Shown piece after piece: positions 1-10,860 of a stretch of 64,000 bases of DNA. The DNA lies in NCBI GenBank assembly GCA_016584305.1, contig JACEEZ010020431.1, positions 20,001 to 84,000 of the forward strand. Reading direction: 5' to 3'. Position numbers and translations under genes: made by a program. Origin of the DNA: Chionoecetes opilio (taxonomy: Eukaryota > Arthropoda > Malacostraca > Decapoda > Majidae). A model generated the notes under the pieces. It was given only the letters and a program-made list of their open reading frames with translations. It did not search any database and had not been told where the DNA came from. How positions within the stretch are numbered: position 1 is the first letter of the stretch; every line of letters begins with the position of its first letter.

Positions 1-344
1 GTGTTTTTATAGTAAATGGATTAGTAAAAGCAAATTAAAATTTTGAGTTTGGAAAGTGTAACTTAAGTAGATCATTGAGTATTTTACGAAATATATAACT
101 AAGATGGCCATAAAATGGAAGTTTAATATAATGTGTCTCTAATATAAATTCGGATTGACAAGACTTAGGGTTGAACTTTTCATCTAAGAAACTAGAGATT
201 GGTTTTTCGAACAAATTAAGGGGATAACCATTATTTTGGAAAAAATTAGTAAGGAATTTAATTTCATTATCGAAGGCAAACCAGCTGGAGGAGAAACTAT
301 AACATCTGTGTAGTAAAGTCTTAATGGTATTGGTTTTAAAAAGG

Positions 345-393
<49 letters not shown>

Positions 394-590
394 CTGCATC
401 TTCAACTTGTTGTTCTTTGAAGGCCAAAATATATCCATATCTGCAGGTACAGGGGGAGAACAAATACTATAATACCCACGTAACGAATATAATATACATA
501 ACGTGTATATACATACATTATGTACAATGAATATATATAATATATATATACCTATATATATATAACGAATATAATAATATCCTCGTAATG
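1..590. other. AT-rich leader without a gene
   Basis: No gene is supported here. Open frames crossing positions 345-389 are mostly alternating Ile-Tyr from a (TA)n run, which is translation of a microsatellite. The rest is AT-rich unique sequence with short TATA-like repeats around 480-570. Confidence 0.6.
345..389. repeat. (TA)n microsatellite
   Basis: About 22 uninterrupted TA units are seen directly. It generates Ile-Tyr shadow frames on both strands. Confidence 0.95.
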
Positions 591-1166
591 GAGTTTCTCT
601 TCTGATATGGAGTTCAATGGGTGCATTCTTCTCACGTCGCCTCCTTTCTGAATTTTTGATGGATTTTTCTATGTAAGAATCAAATACTAAGTCATTCTAT
701 GAGTATACTTTGCTGACACTTTTGTGTATTTTTGGTGCACATGGATGCTGTGCTGACATTTTTGTGTATTTAAGCACAGCATCCATGAAGTCACCAAGGT
801 TTGAATGTTGTTTTACTCCAATTCTACGCATAGCTGCCATCACATCAAGTATGTATCCAGTCTGTGTTGTATCTGGAGATGGTATTCTTGAATCCTCCTT
901 AGTGACTTTCTTTTCCAACTCTAATACCATGGTGCTTTTTCTTGCCCGGGTCATCAGGTCCAGGCATCATCAAAGAGTGGAGAAGTAGATGATAAGTCAT
1001 ACTCAACCATTTCCTACATTTCCCTTACACGAGCCTTGAAAACTTCTAATAGCCTCTGCATTTGTCCATCATGATCATGTGACAACTTTGGACGGTTCTT
1101 CGATGCCGGAGTTTTATGACAGAGTGAACGGAATGTCTTGAGGTTTGTTCTGTGGATTGGCTCACC

Positions 1167-1545
1167 CAGAGGCGTAGCTAGACATTTTGGGGCCCGGGGG
1201 GCTTACTTTCTGGAGGGGCCCCCTCTAAAGTTTGCAGGTGTTTGGGTGGGGAGGCAATCAGCTGGGGGAAGTTTTTGGAAAATGAACATATTTAAGTCCA
1301 ATTTGACACTTTCTGAGACTTCTTTCAATGCCCATAAATCCTTTTTAATCCGAATTAAAAAGCCTATCATGGTACTCAAAAGATACAGATCAAATCAAAC
1401 ACAAACCCCAAGGAGTTTAGGCCAAGTTTGTAGAGGATCACAGGAGTTTTGTTTGATTGAGTGATGCATTTGGGGGCTCCCCTCGCTTGGGGACCCGGGG
1501 GGCGATTTCAAACCCCCCCCGCCCCCCCCATTAGCTACACCACTA
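1167..1545. mobile_element. hAT-like MITE with 8 bp target duplication
   Basis: GGCTCACC flanks both sides (1159-1166 and 1546-1553). The ends are inverted repeats: CAGAGGCGTAGCTAG on the left, and TAGTGGTGTAGCTA when the right end is read in reverse. An 8 bp duplication with such ends is characteristic of the hAT superfamily. The interior is non-coding and C/G-run rich near each end. It interrupts the decayed minus-strand gene called copy A, so it is younger than that copy. Confidence 0.85.
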
Positions 1546-2425
1546 GGCTCACCAAATATTTAAGTTTTCTCGAGCAATCTTTCTCTTCTGAATTTGTTAT
1601 AGGCAGCTTCGCCAATGGCTTGAACATTCAACATTTGTTTTCGGATTTCCTCTGTCATTATTTCCATGGTTAAGATATTGTGCAACTTAGGTTCAGGTGT
1701 TGGAACGATGAAAGGTTTCTCGGTTCTCTCTACAACGGTCAGAATGGACTCAATGTTCGTTTCATCATTTTCGTTCGTCCAGGAGCAGCTGTATTGAATG
1801 CCTTATTGACGTCTAGGTCATGTGACGCCATGTTAGCTCCACTCAGTTCCCGGTACAAATTTGTCACTGCCAGCATTTCATGGTAAATCAGATCCCACCG
1901 TGTCGCACACTTATTTTGTCTTGTTCTACCAATAATCCCAGCTGCACTCTTCTGAAAATTGTTGATTGTTTGTTTCAGTGCCATATTAAATCCAACTGCC
2001 TTGAATTTCCTTGGGGTGTTTTACTACAAATTTCCCATCATAGAAAGCTGCATATACTTCAGGGTTGGTCTCTGGTAACTAGTGCATATCCTCCAAATAC
2101 AATGAACACCAAATTAGATCATTCGTAGAATCAAAAGCAGCGAATAGTGAGAGAAGATCTTGTATTGCCAGTAGTTGAAGAGTCCAGTTACCCTCACGGT
2201 CACTTCATAAGAGATGTTCAACATTGGACATCAAATATATGAATGTATCCCAGTTCTGGAAGGTTTTACTATGTGCCTTGCGGACTTGGATGAATTTATA
2301 AAAGGCACATTGAAGGTTTTCACAAGTTCCTTGGAATTACTGCAAGGCATTCACATTCAATAGGTATGATTTTTCCCTTACTTTAGATTTCATGTTCTGA
2401 ACTACTTCTAGTTCTTCTTTATACT

Positions 2426-2785
2426 AGAGTAGCTCATGGTGGTGTTGTATGCAAATATATGTCCAGAACTAAACTCTTCAAGAATCCACTAATTGAAGGT
2501 CCAGGAACAATATTTGGTTGGTAACACATTTCCCACTGACGGCGAAATAGCTGAAATGGCCACGCCCCTTTTTTTGGGCCACGCCCTTTTTGAGCGATAT
2601 ACTATACCATCCGCCGTGACTGTATCTACAGAACCGTTGGACCTAGGAGGTTGCCCGACCACTCAAAATGTGCGCAATGGCCACATTATGGGGGGTCAGT
2701 AATACATTTTCATATCCAAAAGCCAATGGTTTTTAAGATAATTGCCAAAAACCGATTTCAGCATGTTACGCACTACAATTGTATA
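2426..2785 (+). repeat. Left inverted-repeat arm of element B
   Basis: Starting near AGTAGCTCATGGTGGTG, this arm matches the reverse complement of 5253-5612 over about 360 bp with few differences. Shared landmarks are two CACGCCC boxes, a run of T, and GGGGGGTCAGTAATAC near the inner end. Confidence 0.85.
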
Positions 2786-2867
2786 ATACCACCAAGGCCA
2801 CAACATATGTATGACACTTTATCAGATTACCTGTTGTACCTTTTGCATATTGTTCCTATTTTGGAAT

Positions 2868-5112
2868 TTAATTATTTGGATTTCTACACTTTTTGCCTTT
2901 ACTACAGCCACAAAACGTCACACATTTTATGTTCCTTTCTCTGCAAGTGCACGTTTTGGTACTCATGCATGATGTTGGGTATTTGCATGGAGGGGGCAGA
3001 TCTTCGGTCCTGCACGATACTGGCAATATCACTGGTGTTATGCCAACATCCGTTGCTTCATACCCACATACTGGAGTGAATCTGGTTTGGTGACTGCAGG
3101 AGTTGGAGCTTGCAACCACATCTTACACTGCAGATATGCTCGCTTTATGTGTTCTCGTAGCGTTGATGAACAGCACACAAGCTGGTTGAAGTCCAGTTCT
3201 TTCTTGGAGTTGTGGTACTGCTCCCATCGATATTCATCGAAAGTGGAACAACCGGTCTTCTTTAATCCAGACACAAGGAACTTTTCAGCATTGCTTGTTA
3301 TCTGGGGTGACTTCTTTTACACCAAACCCTTCCAGTAGGGAGAGATCCATGGATGCTTTCAGGCCAGACAGCTTTGGACCCACCTTGCTGGTCTGTCGCA
3401 ACCGCTGAGAGCATGAATGGCCGGGAGACACGACACTAAACCGTTGTCCAGTTGATCAACCAACAGGTGGACTGGTACAGTTTTCTTTGTTTTCCGGTTA
3501 CCAAGCTTCACGTACAGCTTTTGTAGTTGCCAGGTTTTGTTGAAGTGGAAGATGAAGTTGACAAAGACATCTGTGTCAGGTGAGTCAACCAAGACTGATT
3601 GAACCCCGTGTTTCACAACACCATCATTAATTAATATGGAACATTATTCTGTCGTCGGCTTCTTCTTGGCTGCTTGAGAGCTCTGCGATCTGTGTTTCAG
3701 TGCCAGCTAACAGTTTCCTGCATTCACCCCCATATACTCCTCCAAAGAAGATCTCCTTGTCCGACTCGACATTCTGCAGCATCCACTTGAAGACATACTC
3801 CTGCAACCGAACTGTGTTCAACATTGAGCTTCAGAACATATCAAGATCGACAGGGAGTTTCTGATTGTCAGACCTAATGGTGATAGTGATTTGTTCTGAA
3901 GAACTTCTCTGTGCCCGTTCCATTTGCTTGATTGATGATTTTTGATAAACATAAAAAATAATGTCTATTCTTGTGGACTTGGAGCCTGTAGCAAGAATGC
4001 TGTTGGAAAGACTCGCAGCCAATTCCCCGAATGTGTGAAGGCCCATCTTTTTCATCGGTAGTTTACGCACGAGTGCCACGAAGTCCACCATTGTCATCTG
4101 AGCCTCACTCTTTACATTCCTCGTCTCCTGTGGAAGTTGACTGACAAGTTCCCTGGCTAAGGAAACTTTATCGGGCTTCTTCAATTTGATGCCATCTTTA
4201 CATTCAGTGGTGAGGAACTGGGATGTGCTGGTCAATTCATACTTCAGGAGTTCTAGCATGCTGTACCCTCTTTCTCTAGCATAGTCAATGTACCTAATCG
4301 TTTCTGCAGCATCCTTTTTCGCCATCGATTTCTTCGCTGTGGACGGAGTAGAAGTACGTTTCACGAAAACAGTCTTGCGGTTTGGGAGGGATTGTATCAT
4401 GTAGGACCGTAGGTGCTTCTCCTTATCCTGAAAACTGGTCTCAACAAACTCTTGATAACTCTTCTCACCAATTTCCAGGCATTTAAGTAATCCGTCAACA
4501 ACCTCCTGGGGTATGTCAGCTCCAGTAGAGATGTTCTGAAGTCTGATTCCAGCGCCGAACGGATTGTTGATGGATTTTATGTATTCCAGAAGCGTCTTTG
4601 CACGAACATGGCCAATCTTCGTAGAACTTGGATTGAACTCATGGTGTAGGCTCAGTTCACTGTCATCTTTGTCTCCCAAGTTACACCATTCCAGCAGCTG
4701 TGCCACATGAAGATCTTTCTCATGCTTTAGCTGATTCCATAAGGCTACTGCTTCTTTCTGTCTAGTCATCCCAATGATACCTCCAGCAACCTTTGCGGGT
4801 TTATTGTAACACTTCTTCAAGGAACAGCGTACCCCATCTGCTATAGTTTGTCCGGCCAAACCCGCAGATCAAAGGCATGCACCTCCGCACAGCTGAAACG
4901 AAAAGATGCCAATCGCCTTGCCGAATAGAGTGTGTAAGATATCTCAGGATAGATGCTCATCCAGATGATACAGCTCATCCAGAAACAAGCTCCAGTACCT
5001 CACATTCTCATTACAGGCCGTTTCTTTCCATTCTGTGAAAGACTTCTTTAAGTCTGCATGTAAGATCTTGCTTTCTTCCCAAATCTCTCTGAACTCTGTC
5101 GGTCAACATCTA
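2868..5112 (-). pseudogene. Copy B: large unnamed element protein, central and C-terminal parts
   Basis: From 5112 downward the reading is: a block with SFTEWKETACNENVRYW, a 342-codon open block at 4859-3831, then 3824-3627 (ending EEADDRIMFHIN), 3616-3359 (SPDTDVFV, then LPAIHALSGCD), 3274-3038 (a helical stretch with LREHIKRAYLQCKMW) and 3119-2868, a Cys-rich tail (TCTCRERNIKCVTFCGC). Stops or frameshifts separate these blocks, so it is a pseudogene. Proteins with this order are widespread but uncharacterised in invertebrates, and are probably transposon-encoded. The motifs EEAD, SPDTD and SGCD resemble the acidic metal-binding positions of PIN/FEN-type nucleases; that functional reading is inference. 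It is embedded between inverted-repeat arms within copy A. Confidence 0.65.
3831..4859 (-). CDS. Longest open block of copy B (central region, 342 codons)
   Basis: This open block begins at a TTG codon, so the start is arbitrary; the true frame enters from upstream. Near its N-terminus it has GQTIADGVRCSLKK and GGIIGMTRQKEAVALW, which parallel copy A around 1984-1739. In the middle a basic stretch with TAKKSMAKKDAAETIRYID precedes YARERGYSMLELLKYELT. Near the end is IDIIFYVYQKSSIKQMERAQ, parallel to copy A near 700-600. No catalytic motif is recognised in this part. Function unknown; it is the central section of the element protein. Confidence 0.6.
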   Translation of the reverse strand: MAGQTIADGVRCSLKKCYNKPAKVAGGIIGMTRQKEAVALWNQLKHEKDLHVAQLLEWCNLGDKDDSELSLHHEFNPSSTKIGHVRAKTLLEYIKSINNPFGAGIRLQNISTGADIPQEVVDGLLKCLEIGEKSYQEFVETSFQDKEKHLRSYMIQSLPNRKTVFVKRTSTPSTAKKSMAKKDAAETIRYIDYARERGYSMLELLKYELTSTSQFLTTECKDGIKLKKPDKVSLARELVSQLPQETRNVKSEAQMTMVDFVALVRKLPMKKMGLHTFGELAASLSNSILATGSKSTRIDIIFYVYQKSSIKQMERAQRSSSEQITITIRSDNQKLPVDLDMF

Positions 5113-5252
5113 ACGCTTCACTTTAACACTTAAAACACTTTAACGCCTCCTAAAACAAAAAATAAATAGGGTTCATTGTAGTTTTTTATGAAGATTGTTG
5201 CTAGACTCTTCAGGATTCAAGTAATTGAACAATAGGAACAGGAACAATTACG

Positions 5253-5612
5253 AATAATTAGAGTGCGTAACATGCTGAAATCGGATTTTGGCAATTATCT
5301 TAAAAAACATTGACTTTTGGATATGAAAATGTATTACTGACCCCCCATAATGTGGCCATTGCGCACATTTTGAGTGGTCGGGCAACCTCCTAGGTCCAAC
5401 AGTTCTGTAGATGCAGTCACGGCGGATGGTAGTACTTCGCTCAAAAAGGGCGTGGCCCAAAAAAAAGGGGCGTGGCCATTTCAGCTATTTAGCCGTCAGT
5501 GGGAAATGTGTTACTAACCAAATATTGTTCCTGGACCTTCAATTAGTGGATTCTTGAAGAGTTTAGTTCTGGACATAAATTGCATACAACACCACCATGA
5601 GCTACTTGAGTA
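5253..5612 (-). repeat. Right inverted-repeat arm of element B
   Basis: Reverse-complement partner of 2426-2785. The end of a minus-strand frame (5746-5543) runs into this arm, so part of that frame's apparent C-terminus is arm sequence, not original protein. Confidence 0.85.
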
Positions 5613-6202
5613 TTATACTTGTCCAAGTTATCTTTCTCCTTCAAAAACTCAGCCCACTGTAACCGGCTCAAAGCTTGGGCGTTCGTTATGTGCAAGGATG
5701 TACGCTTTCTACCACCTTGGAAAACATGATACATGATCTGGAACATGCTCTGGATTTATCTGACTATAGTTGGAACACAGTTAGGTCATTAGTGGTGATT
5801 CCATCCTCCAACTCGGGTTCTTGGTTCTTACCTTATCAATCTTGCAGGCATTAAATGCGTGACAATCAAAGTTAAACAGTCGGCCAAACGATCTGAGAAG
5901 AGGTTCTAGGATTGCGGTACAATTCCAGGCATCTTTTAAATAATTTGCATCACAAAAACGATCCGTCAAATCAAAATCAACTGACATTAATGACTGTCTA
6001 AGTAATTGAGCACACTCCCGGATAGGGTCTGTAGATCGTATTGTTTCATCTAATGATTCTTGGGTGACGCTTGCACTGAAGAACAACAATGATCTGTTCG
6101 CCTATATTGGTGGAGATAACCTAATTTTCCCCCAAAAAATATTAATAAGGAGGCTTGACTTCTTTGGTTTGTGATGTTACTTCTATAATAATATAAGTGA
6201 AA

Positions 6203-6223
6203 GTGTGTGTGTGTGTGTGTGTG

Positions 6224-6255
<32 letters not shown>
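6203..6255. repeat. (GT)n and (TCTG)n in the Helitron 5' region
   Basis: About twelve GT units are followed by about seven TCTG units. The same position in the other Helitron copies carries shorter GT runs, so this microsatellite is part of the element and has expanded here. Confidence 0.9.
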
Positions 6256-6391
6256 CGCGATAGGTGCCGCCCCTGTGGCGGAATCCCATTATATTGCACA
6301 TTTTTGGAACCAGGTTGACCAGGGGAAGGTTTTAAGCCCACTTATAGGATGATCCGATCACTTTTTTTTTTTTTTTTTTAGCAGCCTATTA

Positions 6392-7052
6392 CCGTAGATA
6401 ACAGTGAAGTCGCCACCTGCAGTGAAGTCGCCAGGCGCCAAATATTACGAATTATAGCATCACTACTGATTTTTATGTGCCACTGAAGATGTTACACAGT
6501 AGTTTATATCATGGCTGTATAATCTACCTTGTTTCAGCGTAGTTTTATGCTTTGTATCTGCAAATATAACTGTTGCGCATTTTGCTTCTCACGTTTTTCT
6601 TCGCGCGATGACAGACCGTAAACAGTAGCTTTTCGGGCGACAGGACGCAGACTTGCCAGATCTTTCAAACTTTAATAGAATTTATTTTCACGTTGGCAGA
6701 GGAATTTTTATATATCCAAGCATCTTCCGCAGCTAATATATATAGACTTGTTTTACTTTACCTCTAATTTCCCTGAATTCCCCAGAGTGGCGACTCAACT
6801 GTTGGGTTAAAATACTAGCTGGCGACTTTACTGTAGTAGGTATAGTGAGGTCGCCACTCTGTTTTATTTTTGTAATTTGTTCATTTATAGCCCTAATATG
6901 ACACAGATGAAGACACAAAATGACACAGACTTTCCAGATAGACCCTTCTAACTTTCTTGAAATCATGGATGTACAAATGTAAGTATTAACGCCACCACAC
7001 GTCTGTAAATAACAAAGAAACGTAAAACTGGCGACTTCACTGTTATCTACGG
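6392..7052. mobile_element. TA-duplicating MITE nested in Helitron copy 1
   Basis: Perfect 24 bp terminal inverted repeats beginning CCGTAGATAACAGTGAAGTC occupy both ends, flanked by TA at 6390-6391 and 7053-7054. The other Helitron copies read straight through the site (CCTATTAGCGAG), which gives an empty-site comparison. TA duplication fits the Tc1/mariner superfamily. The GTCGCCA core recurs inside in both orientations (near 6428, 6788, 6820 and 6850), and a stretch at 6915-6990 is the reverse complement of the Helitron 3' region. No transposase. Confidence 0.8.
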
Positions 7053-7107
7053 TAGCGAGAATGTGAAAAAAAAGTGGGTTGCGAGAATTGAGGAAACCTT
7101 GATGTAG

Positions 7108-7368
7108 GGTGATGGGTAATGGGTGGGGTGACGGGTAATGGGTGTGGGGTGATGGTGAGTGAATGGTGTGAAGGGTGGGGTGATGGGTGATGGGTGAGGG
7201 AATAGGTGGGGGGTGATGGGTAATGGGTGAGTGAATGGTGTGTGTGGTGATGGGTAATGGGTGAGTGAATGGGTGGGGGGTGATGGGTAATGGGTGAGTG
7301 AATGGGTGGGGGGTGATGGGTAATGGGTGAGTGAATGGGTTGGGGGTGATGTGAATGGGTTGGCGTTA
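7108..7368. repeat. Helitron-internal minisatellite
   Basis: Tandem units of roughly 28-35 bp built on GGGTGATGGGTAATGGGTGA and GTGAATGGGTGG, with variable unit length. The same minisatellite lies at the same place in the two other Helitron copies. Its minus-strand translation gives His-Pro-Ser-rich frames, which are not genes. Confidence 0.9.
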
Positions 7369-7515
7369 ATACATACATTTCTACATCCATGATTTCAGGA
7401 AAGCTAGAAGGGGGCTATCTGGAGAGTCTGTGTTTGGTGGGCCTTCGGCCCACCAATAGCCAGCCCTCCGCAGGAGCTAGCCAAAAGGCCGCCCGGAGGG
7501 CGGCTTTGCGGCTAG

Positions 7516-9430
7516 TGAAGACATATTTTCATTCATACGTTTCGAATATAAGTAAGTCCAGTTCCAAACCCTCACTATCAAACAAGCGCATTTCAATCTC
7601 TTATAACCTATAACCAGGCTTCCTTCTTTCTGCTCACTGAACCTCCCCTTTGATTTAAGTATACACGTTCGTACTCAACCAAATATCTGTGATGCACCGT
7701 TTATGACACACTAAATCTACACCAAAACAGAGTTGACGTCTTGAAGATCACAGGTTCTTTCTTTATACATCATCCTACCCAAAACACTGTTGCCTCTAGG
7801 AATTTAGCTGCTCTGTCTTTTTCTGAAATCCAATATTTTCAAGTACACCATGACACTTAATGTTCCTTGCCTTGAACCTTGCCACTGTAAGGTGCATGCG
7901 GGGTGCTTTTTTATCTAAAATGATGAACAGGGACTGCTTTAACACTTTCTTCTGCATGTTCTCTATTTGGGCTGTCAGATTTCCTTGCTTGAATTTTCTG
8001 AAGAGTTTTTTGCAAAATGCAGGTCTTATAGCATTTGTTATTCATGTGATACACAAAATTTTCCTCGCCGATCAATATTAGTCTTTTGTAAACACAGCCA
8101 TTTTTTTTTTTTTTTGCTGCTTCCTTGATTCTCTTCCTTTCAATTTCACTGCTTCAGGTTCCTGGTCTGAAGCCTGGCATTTTATACACTGGGAGACGTC
8201 GCAAGTTGCGGCAGACGGTACAGGCCCAGTTATCCTCACTCTTTTTTCAGACATTCTTTCTCAACAACATGGTATTAAGAATTTCATTCTATACGTATCA
8301 TTTGAAGATAAACTATGTTTAATTAAATATTTCAAAATGCTAAATACATATTCAAAACATATTTGAGAGCAAATTATAGATACTAAAGCCATTTCACATT
8401 TTCCAGATTAAAATGGCCATGTTTATGTGTTTTCATACTTTTCAATACTTTTGTTAACTTTGCACCTATCCCTGTGTTACGTATAATAATGAAACATTGG
8501 TTGTTTTGATATATCTACTGAGGTCGAAAGTAAGGGATTTGACTTATAATTCACAAAATAATTTTGCATTCGATAAGAAGACGAATTTTGGAATAGTACT
8601 AAAATTTCTAGAAAACCTAAGATTCATAACCTTTGACCTCTGGTAACTCACATATAAAATGTTATGTTCATAATTATACCAACCTGTAGAGCTTTCAAAG
8701 ACGAATATTTTGAGTTCTCATTTATTATTTTGTGTTTCTGGATGGAGTTATGAAGCTTTGCATTATCCTTAGCCCAAATGTTGGCCACATTTTGGTCACA
8801 ATTGTCGGACCCCCTCAGCCGATAGAGTATGTCATAAGAGACGATAGATTTATATTAAGATTCCATGGTATCAAGCACTTATATTGATTCATTAAGCACG
8901 CATGTTGCACATAATAGTATTAATCATCAGTTGCACGACTGAAAATTTGTTATATAGCATTACACAAAAACATTGACCGAACTCTAAGATCCAAGCTAGG
9001 AATCAGGGAAAAATAAACAAAACCGGGACACAAAACATTATCAAGACACTTTAATAAGGCGATGATTTCCTAGATTGTTTTCAACGCTCTTTCTGTGCTA
9101 CACAAGATCATGGAAAATAAAAACCGTTAGAAAGGTTTATTTTTTATTGTCCAGCGAGCTTCGCTCGCTTCGCCCACCTATTTCAGCCGAAATCAGGTGT
9201 CATATATGCTTGTAAAATGTTTCCTCTTCTTCTTCTTCTTGTGACTACTTTTGTGGGGAGCGGTATACAGGCGCAAAGAAAGAAATTTTGGCGCAGAAAG
9301 TTATATTTCGTCTCTTAACTCATCGTCCAAGCAACGAAGCGAGCTTTTAACCATTTATGCTAAAATTCGTAATATGTTGTGCCTGGAGACATTAGTGCAG
9401 TGGTGAAATTAATTGCATTAGTGCAATGAA
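7516..9430. other. Gene-free AT-rich stretch
   Basis: Nothing coding is supported. Points of note are a poly-T run at about 8101-8115, the inverted box AGCGAGCTTCGCTCGCT near 9156, and at about 9170-9222 a segment (CACCTATTTCAGC, then GTCATATATGCTTGTAAAATG) resembling the sequence that leads into the 52 bp tandem array at 33.8 kb. A (TTC)n tract lies near 9225-9240. Confidence 0.55.
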
Positions 9431-9735
9431 ATAAAATGTGTTCGTATCTTCACAACAACAGTGTCGTGAGGCTCCGTCGCCGCTCACCGATACCACCACC
9501 ACCCCAACACCACCACCGAGGCTAGCTCGGGACCACCGTCGGGTTAGGACGTGCTGCTCTGTGGATAGACATTTCAACCGGCACCGTTTGGGTTGGGGTG
9601 CGCGCGCCCCCTGTCGGCTCGTAAACATTAGGTTTAGTGCCTTCTCCCCGTCCACTGTGTTCCCTGGTCCTGCCGCCCTTCGGCGGCCTTGGCCGCCGCC
9701 ATGCCTGGGTCTTTTGCCTGGGTATCGGGGCCGAC

Positions 9736-10860
9736 ATGGACGTAGACCCGAAATTCCCTACTCTCTCCAACAAGCGCGGCCCGCCCTCCCCGCTCAGGGA
9801 AGCCCGGAAAGCCCCCCGCTCCACTCAAGAACAACAGCAGCAGCCCAAGAGCAGCAGCAGCAGCCCCGGGTCCAGCAGCAGCTGCCCCAGGATCCACTGC
9901 AGCTGCCCCTGGAGCCGCAGCATCCCCCGGACACACAAACTAAGGTTACTTTCCTGCTCCGGGCCTGTAATGGCGCCCGTGTTTTCTCTCACCCCGGCCG
10001 GGTCTCTCATGCACTTCATCCCAAAGTCCGTTGGGCAAGTACATCATTGAGGGGGAGACCCGCTCCCTAGGTAATGGATCAGCCTTGGTGGGGCGCGGGT
10101 GGGAGAGTGTTATTCCAAGGTGCCCATCCTACAGAACGTCATCTTCACCCTAGGGGACTGGCAGGTTACTTGCCGCCGTGCCGAGAGGGCCGGTGCCCTG
10201 GCGCAGTATGGGAAGGTGGGCCCCCTCTCTAAGGAAATTAAGGATCTTGAGGAGATCCGCAGTACCCTGAGGGCCCTGGACGGCAGTGACATCGGGGAGG
10301 TCTCGTGGATCCCCCCCCGAAGCCTGCCCCGCTCCACCACGGGTAGGTGGATCCGTCTCAAGGTGACAGGTTCCTTACCATCAAGGGTGTGCATCGGCCA
10401 GCTGGTGTTCTGGCCACAGCCCTACCTGCTCCCGATCCTCCGTTGCCCTGCCTGTCTAAAGGTCGGCCACTCCATCAACACCTGCCGATCTTCCGTGCGC
10501 TGCGGCCGCTGCAGCGGCCCCCATCCGAGCCAAGGGGGGAAAGTTGCCTGTGACAGGCCTTTCCGCTTTTTTTCAGTGTGGGGGCATCAGGGCCCCCCAG
10601 GTCTGCCCACTGCCCTTTCAACCAGGAGGCCCAACAACTGTACGGCAGGCTGGTCCAGGAAGGGATTCCCCTTCCTGACATCAACAGTCGTCTGCGGCTC
10701 CTCCCACTCCCGAAATTCCGGCCACCTCCTCCATCACGACCCCCACTATGCCATCCCCTATGGCTGCATCGCCACCCAGGGCCGTCCACCCCGATGTCCG
10801 CTTATTCCTCTGTTGCCACGGGAACAGTACACTGTATTACAGGACCTAACTGAGGATGAT
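9736..10860 (+). pseudogene. LINE ORF1 (gag-like, CCHC zinc knuckles), frameshifted
   Basis: The likely start is the ATG at 9736 (MDVDPKFPTLSNKRG), followed by a Gln-rich then Ser-rich low-complexity region coded by CAG/AGC repeats. After frameshifts, the nucleic-acid-binding part is clear at about 10434-10545: CPACLKVGHSINTC is a CX2CX4HX4C knuckle, followed by a second Cys/His cluster CGRCSGPHPSQGGKVAC. A further frame change leads to CPFNQEAQQLYGRLVQEGI near 10612-10670. Such proteins coat LINE RNA and assist target-primed reverse transcription. At least two frameshifts are needed to follow it. Confidence 0.7.

Larger units (their letters stand above)
2426..5612 (-). mobile_element. Inverted-repeat element carrying copy B of the large element protein
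   Basis: Arms of about 360 bp at 2426-2785 and 5253-5612 are near-identical inverted repeats. Between them lies a minus-strand coding region. TTATACT is found immediately outside both arms (2419-2425 and 5613-5619) and may be a 7 bp target duplication, although the outermost few bases of the two arms do not match perfectly. The element sits inside copy A of the same gene. Whether the arms are true transposon termini or a secondary rearrangement is inference; the N-terminal part of the protein is absent, so this copy is incomplete. Confidence 0.6.
590..6110 (-). pseudogene. Copy A: decayed gene for a large unnamed mobile-element protein, split by insertions
   Basis: Read from high to low coordinates, minus-strand fragments appear in a consistent N-to-C order: 6089-5781 (contains WNCTAILEPLLRSFGRLF), 5746-5613 (IMYHVFQGGRKRTSLH), about 2345-1600 (contains SDREGNWTLQLLA and then MALKQTINNFQKSAAGIIG), and about 1166-590 (ends VFDSYIEKSIKNSERRRR). 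Frames carry stops and shifts throughout. It is interrupted by an inverted-repeat element at 2426-5612 and by a MITE at 1167-1545. The 1984-1739 and 954-590 pieces align by eye with the better-preserved copy B, for example QTI..., GIIG.TRQ and the final SIK..ER block. I know this protein type only as an uncharacterised large protein repeated in invertebrate genomes. The C-terminal nuclease-like part is missing, probably lost beyond 590. Confidence 0.6.
6182..7515 (+). mobile_element. Non-autonomous Helitron (copy 1) with nested insertion
   Basis: It starts TCTATAATAATATAAG and ends with a CCGCCC-GGA-GGGCGG hairpin, then CTTTGCGG, then CTAG at 7512-7515 followed by a host T. A 5' TC, and a 3' CTRR with a hairpin about 10 bases upstream, is the Helitron signature; the base before the TC is T, not the usual A. 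The same sequence recurs at 15372-15973 and 29702-30308. It carries a GT/TCTG microsatellite near the 5' end, a poly-T run, a GGGTGATGGGTAATGGGTGA minisatellite and a second GC-rich hairpin region near the 3' end. There is no Rep/helicase gene. Confidence 0.8.

Noticed and set aside
7043..7390. His-Pro-Ser-rich secreted or structural protein
   Set aside because: It is the minus-strand translation of the Helitron minisatellite; the same frame type appears in each Helitron copy with different unit counts.
9438..10070. 210-codon frame overlapping the LINE 5' part
   Set aside because: It is a shadow frame in a GC-rich region; the gag-like start at 9736 and the zinc-knuckle frame explain the coding signal better.
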